A model generated the notes under the pieces. That model made no database searches. It had not been told where the DNA came from and saw nothing but the letters and a program-made list of their open reading frames with translations. A DNA stretch of 64,000 bases from an uncultured Pelagibacteraceae bacterium. Its GTDB lineage: Bacteria; Pseudomonadota; Alphaproteobacteria; Pelagibacterales; Pelagibacteraceae. Below are positions 21,249 to 30,583 of this stretch, in pieces (within the stretch, counting starts at the first letter, position 1; every line of letters begins with the position of its first letter). The stretch covers positions 62,001 to 126,000 of the forward strand of contig CABYTL010000001.1 of assembly GCA_902521805.1 (NCBI GenBank), read 5' to 3'. The translations under genes and the position numbers were made by a program.

Positions 21249-21439
21249 TGAAAAAAAAAGAAATTAAAAAATTGTCAAAAGATGAAATGTTAAAAAATAT
21301 AGATAAATTAAAAAAAGACTTATTTAACTTTAGATTTCAAAAAATAAGTTCTCAGGTAACAAATCCTTCTAAAATTGAAGAAACGAGAAAAACTATTGCA
21401 AGGTTAAAAACTAAATTGAGAGAAAAAATTAATGCCTAA
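21248..21439 (+). CDS. rpmC: 50S ribosomal protein L29
   Basis: L29 (63 residues) is a two-helix protein at the tunnel exit beside L23. [21 protein letters not shown] and the [13 protein letters not shown] helix fit the family. It overlaps rpsQ by eight bases. Confidence 0.95.
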   Translation: MKKKEIKKLSKDEMLKNIDKLKKDLFNFRFQKISSQVTNPSKIEETRKTIARLKTKLREKINA

Positions 21440-21665
21440 AAAAATTCTTACTGGTATCGTTGTTAGTGACAAACCTAATAAAACTATTACTGTGGTGGTC
21501 GAAAGAAAATTTTCACATCCAGTTCTTAAAAAAGTTATTAAGGTAAGAAAAAAATATAATGCTCATGATGAGAATAATAGATATAAAAATGGTGATAAGG
21601 TTTCTATAATTGAAAGTAAACCATTTTCTAAAAATAAAAAATTTCAGGTGATGGAGAATAACTAA
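21432..21665 (+). CDS. rpsQ: 30S ribosomal protein S17
   Basis: S17 (77 residues) is an early-assembly OB-fold protein. [20 protein letters not shown] and the [12 protein letters not shown] segment are typical. The start overlaps rpmC by eight bases; this ATG gives the conserved N-terminus. Confidence 0.96.
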   Translation: MPKKILTGIVVSDKPNKTITVVVERKFSHPVLKKVIKVRKKYNAHDENNRYKNGDKVSIIESKPFSKNKKFQVMENN

Positions 21666-21667
21666 TA

Positions 21668-22036
21668 ATGATACAAGTCCAAACAGAATTACAAGTAGCA
21701 GATAATACTGGCGCAAAAAAAATAGAATGCATCAAAGTTTTAGGTGGATCAAAAAGACGTTATGCAAGTATTGGTGATACAATTGTAATTGCTGTAAAAG
21801 AGGCTATCCCAAAAGGAAAGGTGAAGAAAGGTTCTGTACATAAAGCAGTTGTAGTTAGAGTAAAAAAAGGAATTCATCGTGAGGATGGATCAAAAGTAAA
21901 ATTTGATAACAACGCTGCTGTTTTGGTTGATGATAAAGGAGAACCAGTTGGAACAAGAATATTTGGTCCTGTAACTAGAGAGTTAAGAAATAGAGGTCAG
22001 ATGAAAATAATCTCATTAGCTCCAGAGGTATTGTAA
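21668..22036 (+). CDS. rplN: 50S ribosomal protein L14
   Basis: L14 (122 residues, standard length) lies at the subunit interface. [19 protein letters not shown] and the C-terminal [19 protein letters not shown] are strongly conserved. It begins the spc-type block, two bases after rpsQ, and overlaps rplX by one base. Confidence 0.98.
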   Translation: MIQVQTELQVADNTGAKKIECIKVLGGSKRRYASIGDTIVIAVKEAIPKGKVKKGSVHKAVVVRVKKGIHREDGSKVKFDNNAAVLVDDKGEPVGTRIFGPVTRELRNRGQMKIISLAPEVL

Positions 22037-22284
22037 TGATTAAAAAAGGACTTAAAGTTAAAATTTTAACGGGTAAAGATAAAAAGAAAGAGGGAGAAGT
22101 AATTGAGATTGATAGACCCAATAATAGAGCAAAAGTCAAAGAAATTAATATGGTTAAAAAACATGTTAAAACAACTAAAGAAAAAAAGGGTGGTATCTTC
22201 CCAAGAGAAAGTTTCATTCACATTTCAAATTTAAGATTAATTGATGAAAAAAAAATTAACAAAAAAATACAGGCTAAAAAATAA
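22036..22284 (+). CDS. rplX: 50S ribosomal protein L24
   Basis: L24 (82 residues) is an assembly initiator with a KOW fold. [19 protein letters not shown] forms the KOW motif, followed by NMVKKHVK and a lysine-rich tail. It is shorter than the roughly 104-residue E. coli form. One-base overlaps with rplN and rplE suggest translational coupling. Confidence 0.96.
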   Translation: MIKKGLKVKILTGKDKKKEGEVIEIDRPNNRAKVKEINMVKKHVKTTKEKKGGIFPRESFIHISNLRLIDEKKINKKIQAKK

Positions 22285-22838
22285 TGACTCCTAGACTAAA
22301 AGAACTTTTCTTTAAAGAAATTCAGCCATCACTCAAAAGTCAGTTTGGATTTAAAAATTTATATATGAGCCCAAAAATTGAGAAAATCGTGTTAAATATG
22401 GGACTTGGTTTGGATGGAAATGACTCTAAAATTTTAAAATCTTGTGAGGAAGATATGGCTAAGATTACAGGTCAGAAACCAGTAGTTACTAAATTTAAAA
22501 AGTCTGTTGCAAATTTTAAGACAAGAAAAGGATCAAATGCTGGTTTAAAAGTAACATTAAGGAAAAATAAAATGTATGAATTCCTTGACAGATTAGTGAA
22601 TATTGCATTGCCTAGAATAAAAGATTTTAGGGGATTATCAGATAAAGGATTTGATAAATTTGGCAATTATACTTTTGGTGTCAAAGAGCATATAATTTTT
22701 CCTGAAGTAAGCTTTGACCGAGCTGATAAGGTTAGAGGTTTAGATATAGTAATTGTTATATCATCTAAGAGTAAAGACTACAGTTATGCGCTTTTAGAAA
22801 AATTGAATTTTCCATTTATTAAAAAAGGAGATAATTAG
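22284..22838 (+). CDS. rplE: 50S ribosomal protein L5
   Basis: L5 (184 residues) binds 5S rRNA in the central protuberance. KIEKIVLNMGLG near residue 31, the GQKPVVTKFKKSVANFK segment and GNYTFGVKEHIIFPE are diagnostic. rpsN follows after two bases. Confidence 0.97.
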   Translation: MTPRLKELFFKEIQPSLKSQFGFKNLYMSPKIEKIVLNMGLGLDGNDSKILKSCEEDMAKITGQKPVVTKFKKSVANFKTRKGSNAGLKVTLRKNKMYEFLDRLVNIALPRIKDFRGLSDKGFDKFGNYTFGVKEHIIFPEVSFDRADKVRGLDIVIVISSKSKDYSYALLEKLNFPFIKKGDN

Positions 22839-22840
22839 AG

Positions 22841-23146
22841 ATGGCAAAACTAAGCTCAGTTAATAAAAATAATAGACGAATGAAACTTTCAGATAAATTT
22901 TATAAAAAAAGAGATAAATTGAAAAAAATAATTATGAACAAAAAACTTTCTTTAGAAGAGAGATTTAAAGCTCAACAAAAATTATCAAAATTACCTCGTA
23001 ATTCTGCTAAAAATAGAGTTATGAATAGATGCCAAATAACTGGAAGACCACACGGTGTTTACAGAAAATTAAAAATATCAAGAATTGCTCTAAGACAACT
23101 TGGTTTACAAGGAAAAATACCAGGTTTAGTTAAATCTAGCTGGTAG
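22841..23146 (+). CDS. rpsN: 30S ribosomal protein S14
   Basis: S14 (101 residues) is a 30S head protein. It is the long, zinc-independent form: RNSAKNRVMNRCQITGRPHG has one cysteine rather than the CxxC pairs of zinc forms. The C-terminus KIPGLVKSSW is typical. A GAAAGGA ribosome-binding site for rpsH lies just after its stop. Confidence 0.97.
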   Translation: MAKLSSVNKNNRRMKLSDKFYKKRDKLKKIIMNKKLSLEERFKAQQKLSKLPRNSAKNRVMNRCQITGRPHGVYRKLKISRIALRQLGLQGKIPGLVKSSW

Positions 23147-23157
23147 AAAGGAAAAAT

Positions 23158-23553
23158 ATGAGTTTAAGTGATCCGATTGGTGATATGATAGCAAGAGTTA
23201 AGAATGCTCAAGCTAGAAATCATAAAAAAGTAGAATTGCCATCTTCAAACTTTAAAACTAAAATTGCTGATATTCTTAAGAATGAAGGATTTATAAGAAA
23301 TTTTTCAATTATTGGTGATGAAAAAAAACCCATCTTATCATTAGAGTTAAAATATAACTCTGGAAACCCAGTTATAAGTAATTTTGAAAGAGTTTCAAAA
23401 CCAGGTAGAAGAATTTTTTCGAGTGCCGACAGTCTTCCAAAAATCAATAATGGACTTGGTATAGCTATAGTATCTACACCAAAAGGTGTGATGACTGATA
23501 TGGATGCAAGAAAACAAAAAATTGGTGGAGAAATAATCTGTAAGGTATTTTAA
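23158..23553 (+). CDS. rpsH: 30S ribosomal protein S8
   Basis: S8 (131 residues) is a central-domain assembly protein and, in E. coli, the repressor of the spc operon. DPIGDMIARVKNAQ at the start and GLGIAIVSTPKGVMTD near the C-terminus are diagnostic. A clear AAAGGA ribosome-binding site precedes it. Confidence 0.97.
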   Translation: MSLSDPIGDMIARVKNAQARNHKKVELPSSNFKTKIADILKNEGFIRNFSIIGDEKKPILSLELKYNSGNPVISNFERVSKPGRRIFSSADSLPKINNGLGIAIVSTPKGVMTDMDARKQKIGGEIICKVF

Positions 23554-23555
23554 TT

Positions 23556-24095
23556 ATGTCTAAAATAGGAAAAATAAATATTTCAATTCCTGAAAAAGTT
23601 AAAGTAGCACTTGCAGGTAATATTCTTAATATTGAAGGACCTCTTGGCAAAAAATCATTAGATATTGATTTAAATACATTTAAATTAGAAATTAAAGAAG
23701 GAAAGGAAATATCAATTGAACCAAAAAAAATCGATCAAAACACTAAGCGATTATGGGGAATGAACAGAAGTTTAATTAATAATGCTGTTATTGGTTCAAG
23801 CGAAGGATATCAAAAGATTTTAGAGTTGGTAGGAGTAGGTTACAGAGCATCTTTAAAAGGCAAACAATTAAACTTACAATTAGGTTACAGTCATGATATA
23901 AATTTTGATATACCTGAAGGTATTAAAATTGAAGTTGAAAAACAAACTACACTTAAAATTTCAGGTGCTGATAAACAATTAGTTGGTGATGTAGTATCCA
24001 AAATTAAAACTTTACGAAAAATTGAACCTTATAAAGGAAAAGGTATTAGAGAAAAAGGCCAGTATATACTTAAGAAAGAGGGTAAGAAAAAATAA
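23556..24095 (+). CDS. rplF: 50S ribosomal protein L6
   Basis: L6 (179 residues) lies near the sarcin-ricin loop. Two L6 repeats are present; [20 protein letters not shown] and the C-terminal [15 protein letters not shown] are characteristic. It overlaps rplR by one base. Confidence 0.97.
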   Translation: MSKIGKINISIPEKVKVALAGNILNIEGPLGKKSLDIDLNTFKLEIKEGKEISIEPKKIDQNTKRLWGMNRSLINNAVIGSSEGYQKILELVGVGYRASLKGKQLNLQLGYSHDINFDIPEGIKIEVEKQTTLKISGADKQLVGDVVSKIKTLRKIEPYKGKGIREKGQYILKKEGKKK

Positions 24096-24451
24096 TGAAA
24101 TTAACTGCAAGTATTAGAAAACGTTTTAGAGTGAGCAATAAAGTTAAAAAAGTTGCTCCTAAAGATAGATATAGATTGTGCATATTTAGATCTGCAAAAA
24201 ATATTTCTGCTCAAATTATTGATGACAGTAAAAACATTACATTATTATCAGCCTCATCAGTAGAGAAAGATATTAAATCTATAACTAAAACAAATAAAAC
24301 TGAACTTTCTAAAATAGTAGCAGAAAAAATTGCAAAGAAAGCGAATGAAAAAAAAATAAATAAAGTATTTTTAGATCGTGGAATTTATAAGTATCATGGT
24401 CGTGTAAAAGCATTTGCAGAAACACTACGTAAACATGGAATGGATTTTTAA
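24095..24451 (+). CDS. rplR: 50S ribosomal protein L18
   Basis: L18 (118 residues) binds 5S rRNA. The basic N-terminus with [15 protein letters not shown] and the C-terminal [19 protein letters not shown] are typical. One-base overlap with rplF; rpsE starts two bases after the stop. Confidence 0.97.
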   Translation: MKLTASIRKRFRVSNKVKKVAPKDRYRLCIFRSAKNISAQIIDDSKNITLLSASSVEKDIKSITKTNKTELSKIVAEKIAKKANEKKINKVFLDRGIYKYHGRVKAFAETLRKHGMDF

Positions 24452-24453
24452 AT

Positions 24454-24966
24454 ATGCAAAATAAAGACAAAAAAAATGATGATATTTTAGAAAAACTGGT
24501 TCATATAAACAGAATTACAAAAGTTGTAAAAGGTGGACGTAGATTTGGTTTTTCGGCGTTAGTTGTAGTAGGTAATCAAGCTGGTAAAATAGGAATAGCA
24601 CATGCAAAAGCTAAACAAGTTCCAGATGCAATCAAAAAAGCGAATGAAATCGCAAGAAGAAAACTCATTCATATTCCTTTAAGAGAGGGAAGAACTATTC
24701 ATCACGATGTTAAAGCAAAAGATGGATCTGGAAGGATTATATTAAGAGCAGCATCAAAAGGAACGGGAATTATTGCTGGAGGTCCGGTTAGAGCTGTATG
24801 TGAAGTTTTAGGTGTAAAAGATATTGTAGCTAAATCAATGGGTACATCTAATGCTCATAACGTAATTAGAGCAACTATAAAAGCTTTGAAAAGACAAAAT
24901 TCCCCAAAACAGATTTCAGCAATAAGAAATAAAAAAATATCAGAAATAATTGAAAAACGAGCCTAA
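24454..24966 (+). CDS. rpsE: 30S ribosomal protein S5
   Basis: S5 (170 residues) contributes to mRNA unwinding and decoding accuracy. The double-stranded RNA-binding loop VVKGGRRFGFSALVVVGN (about residues 23-40) and GTGIIAGGPVRAVCEVLGV are diagnostic. It overlaps rplO by one base: the usual next gene, rpmD (L30), is not there. Confidence 0.98.
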   Translation: MQNKDKKNDDILEKLVHINRITKVVKGGRRFGFSALVVVGNQAGKIGIAHAKAKQVPDAIKKANEIARRKLIHIPLREGRTIHHDVKAKDGSGRIILRAASKGTGIIAGGPVRAVCEVLGVKDIVAKSMGTSNAHNVIRATIKALKRQNSPKQISAIRNKKISEIIEKRA

Positions 24967-25421
24967 TGACTACATTATTAAATAATAGAAACAAAATTAA
25001 CAAACCAAAAATTAGAGTTGGAAGAGGAATTGGGTCTGGTAAAGGTAAAACTTGCGGAAGGGGCGTTAAAGGTCAGAAATCAAGATCTGGAGTGGCAATT
25101 AAAAGTTTCGAGGGTGGTCAAATGCCTTTGTATAGGCGATTACCTAAAAGAGGTTTCAATTCAATATCTAGTGAAATAGTTGCAATTTTGAACCTGGAAA
25201 AAATACAATTATATATTGATAAGAAAAAGATAGGTACTAAAGATATTTTAAACACTGACTTATTAAAAAAACTTAAAATAATTAATAAAAATTCAACAAA
25301 GCTTAAAATTTTAGGTACAGGAGAAATTAAGGATAAAGTTAACATTGAAGCAAATCTTGCCTCAAAATCAGCTATTGAAAAACTTGAAAAAATCGGTGGA
25401 TCAATTCAATTGAAAAAATAG
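24966..25421 (+). CDS. rplO: 50S ribosomal protein L15
   Basis: L15 (151 residues) is a late-assembly protein. The glycine/arginine-rich extension RVGRGIGSGKGKTCGRGVKG (about residues 17-36) and FEGGQMPLYRRLPKRGF are diagnostic. It directly follows rpsE with a one-base overlap and is followed by secY after 11 bases. Confidence 0.97.
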   Translation: MTTLLNNRNKINKPKIRVGRGIGSGKGKTCGRGVKGQKSRSGVAIKSFEGGQMPLYRRLPKRGFNSISSEIVAILNLEKIQLYIDKKKIGTKDILNTDLLKKLKIINKNSTKLKILGTGEIKDKVNIEANLASKSAIEKLEKIGGSIQLKK

Positions 25422-25432
25422 GTCATTCTCAT

Positions 25433-26713
25433 ATGAGCGCTTCATCTTCATCTAATGATTTAAGAAATAGAATATTATTTACTATTGCGATTTTAGCTGT
25501 TTATAGATTTGGTACTTTCGTTCCTTTACCAGGCATTGATCCAGAACAACTAAAAACTTTAATGGATAGTAACCAAAAAGGATTACTAGGAATGTTTAAC
25601 GTTTTTGCTGGGGGAGCAGTTAGTAGAATGGCAATTTTTGCTCTAGGAATAATGCCATATATATCTTCAGCGATTATTGTGCAATTATTAACTGGAGTTT
25701 CTGATTACTTTAAAAATTTAAAATCTCAAGGAGAAACAGGTAGAGCTAAAATTACACAAATAACTAGATATGGAACAGTATTGTTGGCTACTATTCAAGG
25801 TTATGGACTAGCTGTAGGTTTAGAGTCATCAGCTAATTTAGTTATTAATCCAGGTTTATTTTTTAAAATTTCAACAGTAACTACAATTGTTGCTGGTACA
25901 ATTTTTCTTATGTGGCTAGGTGAACAGATTACCCAAAGAGGTATTGGAAATGGAATATCATTAATCATATTTGCGGGAATTGTTGCGGAAATTCCGAGAG
26001 CATTAGTCACAACTTTTGAACTCGGCAGAACAGGTGCTGTCTCAACAATAATGATTTTAGCGATATTTATTTTATTAATATTAACAGTTTTATTTGTTGT
26101 GTTTATGGAAAGAGCTTTAAGGAAAATTTTAATTAATTATCCAAAAAGACAGATGGGAAATAAAATGTATGGAGGTGAGTCTTCACATTTACCATTGAAA
26201 ATAAATCAAGCAGGTGTAATACCAGCTATTTTTGCATCAGCATTATTACTATTACCAGTAACATTTTCAAATTTTAATTTCTCGGAAAATGAAACTTTTT
26301 TAAGTTTAAGTTCTTTCTTTACTCAAGGCCAACCTCTTTACATGTTGCTTTATGCTTCAGGGATTATATTTTTTACATTTTTTTACACTTCAATAACATT
26401 TAACCCAACAGAGACAGCTGATAACCTTAGAAAATATGGTGGATTTATACCTGGTATAAGACCAGGTGAAAGTACAGCTTTATACATAGAAACCATCCTT
26501 ACGAGATTAACAACTATAGGTGCATTGTATTTAACATTAGTCTGTTTAATGCCAGAATTTTTAATTGCAAATTACCCTATACCATTTTATTTAGGTGGTG
26601 CCTCAATCTTGATTGTTGTTGTTGTAGCGATTGATACTGTAACCCAGATTCAAACAAGATTAATGAGTGCTCAATATGAGCAGTTAATAAAAAAAACAAA
26701 ATTTGGAAGATAG
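25433..26713 (+). CDS. secY: Preprotein translocase subunit SecY
   Basis: SecY (426 residues) is the ten-helix pore of the Sec translocon. RILFTIAILAVYRFGTFVPL marks the first helix, with the plug region after it; GNGISLIIFAGIVAEIPR and the cytoplasmic loop NPTETADNLRKYGGFIPGIRPG-like segment are conserved. Length is near the norm (about 440). It sits between rplO and adk, as in most bacteria. Confidence 0.98.
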   Translation: MSASSSSNDLRNRILFTIAILAVYRFGTFVPLPGIDPEQLKTLMDSNQKGLLGMFNVFAGGAVSRMAIFALGIMPYISSAIIVQLLTGVSDYFKNLKSQGETGRAKITQITRYGTVLLATIQGYGLAVGLESSANLVINPGLFFKISTVTTIVAGTIFLMWLGEQITQRGIGNGISLIIFAGIVAEIPRALVTTFELGRTGAVSTIMILAIFILLILTVLFVVFMERALRKILINYPKRQMGNKMYGGESSHLPLKINQAGVIPAIFASALLLLPVTFSNFNFSENETFLSLSSFFTQGQPLYMLLYASGIIFFTFFYTSITFNPTETADNLRKYGGFIPGIRPGESTALYIETILTRLTTIGALYLTLVCLMPEFLIANYPIPFYLGGASILIVVVVAIDTVTQIQTRLMSAQYEQLIKKTKFGR

Positions 26714-26718
26714 TTTTC

Positions 26719-27282
26719 GTGAATATTATTCTATTTGGACCTCCTGGTGCAGGTAAAGGTACGCAAGCTAAATATTTGGTAAATAAGTTAAATGGTTATC
26801 AAATATCCACAGGTGATATGTTGAGAGATGAAATTAAAAAAGATACTGATATTGGAAAAAAAATAATTAATAATATGAATGATGGTAAATTTGTAAGCGA
26901 CGAAATAGTGAATGATTTGATTAAAAAACTTATATTTGATTCAGATAAAAAAGATAAATTAATTTTTGATGGCTACCCAAGATCTTTAAGCCAAGCTAAA
27001 AATTTAGATTTATTTTTAAAAAAATCTAATCAAAAAATAGATTATATCTTTTTTCTAAATGTTGATAAAAAAAATATTATTGAAAGAATTCAAAAAAGGA
27101 AAATTTTAGAAAAAAGATCAGATGATGAGTTAGGTATAATTTTAAAAAGATATGATACTTATATGGATACAACTAAACCAGTTTTAGAATACTATTCTAA
27201 AAATTCTAATTTTAAAGAGATAGACGGAAATCTTCAAATCGATCAAATTACAAGGAAAATAGAGACTTTTATAAATGTTTAA
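26719..27282 (+). CDS. adk: Adenylate kinase
   Basis: Adenylate kinase (187 residues) interconverts ATP + AMP and 2 ADP. The P-loop GPPGAGKGTQ is at residues 7-16, the AMP-binding STGDMLRDE near 31, and DGYPRSLSQA near 84. It is the short form: the LID region (RKILEKRSDDE) is a brief loop with no zinc cysteines, as in many alphaproteobacteria. The start is GTG 26719, needed for the conserved NIILFGPPG beginning. Its 3' end carries the left arm of a 14-base inverted repeat. Confidence 0.96.
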   Translation: MNIILFGPPGAGKGTQAKYLVNKLNGYQISTGDMLRDEIKKDTDIGKKIINNMNDGKFVSDEIVNDLIKKLIFDSDKKDKLIFDGYPRSLSQAKNLDLFLKKSNQKIDYIFFLNVDKKNIIERIQKRKILEKRSDDELGIILKRYDTYMDTTKPVLEYYSKNSNFKEIDGNLQIDQITRKIETFINV

Positions 27283-27320
27283 GACATTGACTTTGAAAGA
27301 TAATCTTTTATAAAAGTCTC
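27262..27320 (+). repeat. Perfect 14-base inverted repeat across the adk end and rpsM upstream gap
   Basis: GAGACTTTTATAAA (27262-27275) is matched by its exact reverse complement TTTATAAAAGTCTC (27307-27320), with a 31-base loop containing the adk stop codon. No U-tract follows the right arm, so it does not look like a simple terminator. The right arm includes the predicted -10 box of the rpsM promoter. It could act as a DNA operator or as a stem in the readthrough mRNA. Confidence 0.7.
27287..27314 (+). promoter_or_regulatory. Likely sigma-70 promoter of rpsM-rpsK-rpoA-rplQ
   Basis: TTGACT (27287-27292) and TATAAA (27309-27314) are separated by 16 bases, one of the best promoter matches in the window. 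It lies in the 55-base adk-rpsM gap, with the -10 inside the right arm of the inverted repeat. It would let the alpha block be transcribed separately from the S10/spc block. Confidence 0.55.
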
Positions 27321-27337
27321 AAATTATCACAAAATTT

Positions 27338-27721
27338 ATGGCTCGTATCGCAGGTATTAATATTCCACAAAACAAGCTTGTTCACATAGGCTTGACATAT
27401 ATTTATGGTATTGGTGACAAGTTTTCTCAAAAAATTTGTACTTCACTAGAAATACCAAGAAAAAAAAGAGTTAATGAATTAACTGATGAGGAGATTTTAA
27501 AGATAAGAGAATTTATTGATCAAAATTTTAAAGTAGAAGGTGATTTAAGAAGGGACTATTCCTTGAGCATAAAAAGACTTATTGACCTTGCCTGTTATAG
27601 AGGGTCAAGGCATAGAAAAAAATTACCAGTTAGGGGACAAAGAACAAGATGTAATGCTAGAACTCGTAAAGGTAAAGCAATTGCGATTGCTGGAAAAAAA
27701 TTAACACCACTTAAAAAATAA
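27338..27721 (+). CDS. rpsM: 30S ribosomal protein S13
   Basis: S13 (127 residues) bridges the subunits from the 30S head. [21 protein letters not shown]-like start and the C-terminal [17 protein letters not shown] are diagnostic. It is the first gene after secY-adk; rpmJ, often here in other bacteria, is absent as expected for alphaproteobacteria. Confidence 0.98.
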   Translation: MARIAGINIPQNKLVHIGLTYIYGIGDKFSQKICTSLEIPRKKRVNELTDEEILKIREFIDQNFKVEGDLRRDYSLSIKRLIDLACYRGSRHRKKLPVRGQRTRCNARTRKGKAIAIAGKKLTPLKK

Positions 27722-27723
27722 TA

Positions 27724-28173
27724 ATGCCAAAAACTGATAAAGTAGAAAATAAAGATCAAAAAATTGAAAAAGCTTTAAAAAAATCAAATAAAAGCACTTA
27801 TTCAAAAAAAAAAAGAACTAAAAGAAATATTCCAAATGGAATCGCTTATGTACAATCTACTTTTAATAACACTATAATCTCTATAGCGGATACGAATGGC
27901 AATGTTATATCTTGGGCTTCAGCTGGTCAAAAAGGTTTTAAAGGCTCTAGGAAATCAACACCATATGCGGCTCAAATAGCTGCAGATGCTGCTGCTTCAA
28001 AAGCATTAGATTATGGTATGAAAACGTTATCTGTTGAAGTAAAGGGGCCAGGATCTGGAAGAGAGACAGCTCTTAGAGCATTACAAGCAAGAGGATTCAA
28101 AATTTTAACTATTAAAGATACAACGCCTATGCCTCACAATGGTACGCGACCACCAAAAAAAAGGAGAGTTTAA
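27724..28173 (+). CDS. rpsK: 30S ribosomal protein S11
   Basis: S11 (149 residues) is a platform protein at the mRNA exit. [20 protein letters not shown] and [18 protein letters not shown] are diagnostic, ending TRPPKKRRV. The N-terminus has about 20 extra lysine-rich residues relative to the usual roughly 129. Alternative later starts were not chosen because the ATG at 27724 follows rpsM by two bases, matching the spacing seen throughout. Confidence 0.96.
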   Translation: MPKTDKVENKDQKIEKALKKSNKSTYSKKKRTKRNIPNGIAYVQSTFNNTIISIADTNGNVISWASAGQKGFKGSRKSTPYAAQIAADAAASKALDYGMKTLSVEVKGPGSGRETALRALQARGFKILTIKDTTPMPHNGTRPPKKRRV

Positions 28174-29201
28174 TGGAAACTGAAAATGTGAATGTCAAAA
28201 ACTGGAAATCATTGATTAAACCTACAAAATTAGATGTAAAGATCAGCGATGACCTAACTCATGCTAAAATAATAGCTGAACCACTTGAAAAGGGCTATGG
28301 TTTGACATTAGGAAATTCATTAAGAAGAATTTTATTATCTTCAATAAGGGGAACTGCTGTTACGTCAATTCAAATTGACGGAGTTTTACATGAATTCACA
28401 TCTATAAAAGGTGTAAGGGAAGACGTTACCGACATAGTATTAAATGTCAAATCATTAGCTTTGAAATGTTCAGCTGAAGGTACTAAAAAATTAGTTTTAG
28501 ACGCAAAAGGTCCTGGAGAGATTAAAGCTTCAGACATCACAGCTGTTACTGATGTAGAAATTTTAAATCCAGAATTAGTAATTTGTAATTTAGATGAAAA
28601 TACTAATTTTCACATGGAGATGAATGTTAATACTGGCAAGGGCTATGTGCCTGCAGAATTAAATAAACCAGAAGAACCACCTTTAGGTTTAATTGCTATA
28701 GACTCTTTGTATAGTCCAGTTAAAAAAGTCTCATATTCTGTGAGTACCGCTAGAGAAGGTAAGGCACTAGATTATGATAAGCTTACTATGGATGTAGAAA
28801 CTAATGGATCTATTTCTGCTGAAGATGCCGTCGCTTATTCGGCTAGAATTTTTCAAGATCAATTAAAGATGTTTATAAATTTTGATGAACCAGTAGAGGC
28901 ACCAGTTAAAGAGGTTTCTACAGAACCAGAATTTAACAAAAATCTTTTAAGAAAAGTAGATGAATTGGAATTATCTGTAAGATCAATGAATTGTCTTAAA
29001 AACGATAATATTATTTATATAGGTGATCTTGTTCAAAAATCAGAAGGTGAAATGCTAAGAACTCCAAATTTTGGAAGAAAATCTCTTAATGAAATTAAAG
29101 AGGTCCTTACTGGTATGTCTTTATATTTAGGGATGGAAATACCTAACTGGCCACCAGATAATATTGCTGAAATGTCTAAAAAATTAGAGGAAACCATCTA
29201 A
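28173..29201 (+). CDS. rpoA: DNA-directed RNA polymerase subunit alpha
   Basis: RpoA (342 residues) dimerises to nucleate RNA polymerase assembly. The N-terminal domain (to about residue 235) has [20 protein letters not shown]. After a linker, the C-terminal domain (about 260-325) has [20 protein letters not shown] and [16 protein letters not shown], the helices that contact UP elements and activators. One-base overlaps with rpsK and rplQ. Confidence 0.99.
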   Translation: METENVNVKNWKSLIKPTKLDVKISDDLTHAKIIAEPLEKGYGLTLGNSLRRILLSSIRGTAVTSIQIDGVLHEFTSIKGVREDVTDIVLNVKSLALKCSAEGTKKLVLDAKGPGEIKASDITAVTDVEILNPELVICNLDENTNFHMEMNVNTGKGYVPAELNKPEEPPLGLIAIDSLYSPVKKVSYSVSTAREGKALDYDKLTMDVETNGSISAEDAVAYSARIFQDQLKMFINFDEPVEAPVKEVSTEPEFNKNLLRKVDELELSVRSMNCLKNDNIIYIGDLVQKSEGEMLRTPNFGRKSLNEIKEVLTGMSLYLGMEIPNWPPDNIAEMSKKLEETI

Positions 29202-29647
29202 TGAGACATGGAATGGTTAATAAGAAGTTAAATAGAACTTCTGAACATAGAAAATCCCTGCTTAAGAATATGCTTAATTCTTTAATAAAATATGAGCAGA
29301 TTAAAACCACTCTTCCAAAAGCCAAATTTTTAAAACCACAAGCAGATAAGATAATTACCCTAGGTAAAAAGGAAACATTACAAACAACTAAAATTTTAGT
29401 CTCAAAACTTCAAGATATAAAATCTGCTAATAAAGTAAAAAAAACACTTTCAAAAAGATATGAAAAAAGAAACGGCGGATACACGCGAATTATTAAAGCT
29501 GGTTTTAGATATGGGGATAACGCCCCAATGGCTATAATTGAATTTGTAGATAGGGATGTGGAAGCCAGAAGAGTAGATAAAAAGAAAAAAGAAAAAATAA
29601 ACCCGGAAGATAAAAAAACTGAAGATAAAACTATTGCCAAAGCATAG
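29201..29647 (+). CDS. rplQ: 50S ribosomal protein L17
   Basis: L17 (148 residues) borders the tunnel exit. [20 protein letters not shown] is diagnostic, and RYEKRNGGYTRIIKAGFRYGD follows. A charged lysine/glutamate tail of about 30 residues extends the C-terminus beyond E. coli L17. It is the last ribosomal gene; the pseudouridine synthase starts 18 bases on. Confidence 0.97.
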   Translation: MRHGMVNKKLNRTSEHRKSLLKNMLNSLIKYEQIKTTLPKAKFLKPQADKIITLGKKETLQTTKILVSKLQDIKSANKVKKTLSKRYEKRNGGYTRIIKAGFRYGDNAPMAIIEFVDRDVEARRVDKKKKEKINPEDKKTEDKTIAKA

Positions 29648-29665
29648 TATAAGATTTCATCCTAA

Positions 29666-30583
29666 ATGAAAAAATCTTACATTGTTGACGAATTTAATAA
29701 TGATATGCGCATTGACAGATGGTTGAGAGTTGTTTTAGGAAAAATTCCACAAGGATTAATTGAAAAAAACTTAAGATTTGGAAAAATAAAAGTTGGTAAA
29801 AAAAAAGTAAAAAGCTCTTTTAAAGTAAAAACAGGAAATACGATACATTTATATGATTTAGATATCAAAAAACAAATAGAGAGTAAATCTTCAAAATATA
29901 ATCCAACAAATCAAATTATCAAAGAAAACGAAAATTTAATTATTGATAATAATGAAAATTTTATAGTCATTAATAAAAGTTCGGGGATTTCAGTTCAAGG
30001 TGGAACAAAATCAAAAAAAAATTTAATTGATATTTTTACTAAAAGTAAAATTTTTGAAAATTCAAAACCTTATTCAGTTCATAGATTAGATAAAGATACA
30101 TCAGGTGTATTTATAGTAGCGAAAAATAGAAAAACTGCGCAGTTATTAACCTCTTTATTCAGACTCAGGAAAGTTCATAAAAGTTACTTGGCTATATGTA
30201 ATGGTGAAATTGAAAAAGAAAAAGGCGAATGGAACAATGAATTAATAAGATATGATAATGGTAGAAAAATAATTGAGAAAGCAAAAACTATTTTTAGAGT
30301 ATTAGATAAAAATTCAAATTCTTCATTAATTGAATTGAGACCAATAACTGGTAGAAAACATCAATTAAGAAAACAGCTATTTAATATTGGACACTCAATT
30401 TATGGTGATAAAAAATATAAATCTGATTTTTTAGATAAAAGAATTAATAAAGATCTTATGCTTCATGCTTATCAAATAAAATTTATGATTAATGAAAAAA
30501 AATATACTTTTAGAGCCTTACCTCCTAATTATTTTAAAAAGTTTTTAAAAATAAAAAGACTTAATTTCGAAGATTTGAAATAA
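29666..30583 (+). CDS. rluC: RluA-family rRNA pseudouridine synthase, probably RluC
   Basis: This 305-residue protein isomerises uridines in 23S rRNA. An S4-like RNA-binding domain fills about residues 12-70, and the RluA catalytic domain follows with HRLDKDTSG at 139-147 (catalytic aspartate 142) and the late [14 protein letters not shown] motif near 230. Length and the S4 domain favour RluC (sites 955/2504/2580) over RluA, but RluD cannot be excluded from sequence alone. It follows rplQ by 18 bases. Its 3' end overlaps the convergent lipB by 23 bases, leaving no room for a terminator. Confidence 0.85.
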   Translation: MKKSYIVDEFNNDMRIDRWLRVVLGKIPQGLIEKNLRFGKIKVGKKKVKSSFKVKTGNTIHLYDLDIKKQIESKSSKYNPTNQIIKENENLIIDNNENFIVINKSSGISVQGGTKSKKNLIDIFTKSKIFENSKPYSVHRLDKDTSGVFIVAKNRKTAQLLTSLFRLRKVHKSYLAICNGEIEKEKGEWNNELIRYDNGRKIIEKAKTIFRVLDKNSNSSLIELRPITGRKHQLRKQLFNIGHSIYGDKKYKSDFLDKRINKDLMLHAYQIKFMINEKKYTFRALPPNYFKKFLKIKRLNFEDLK

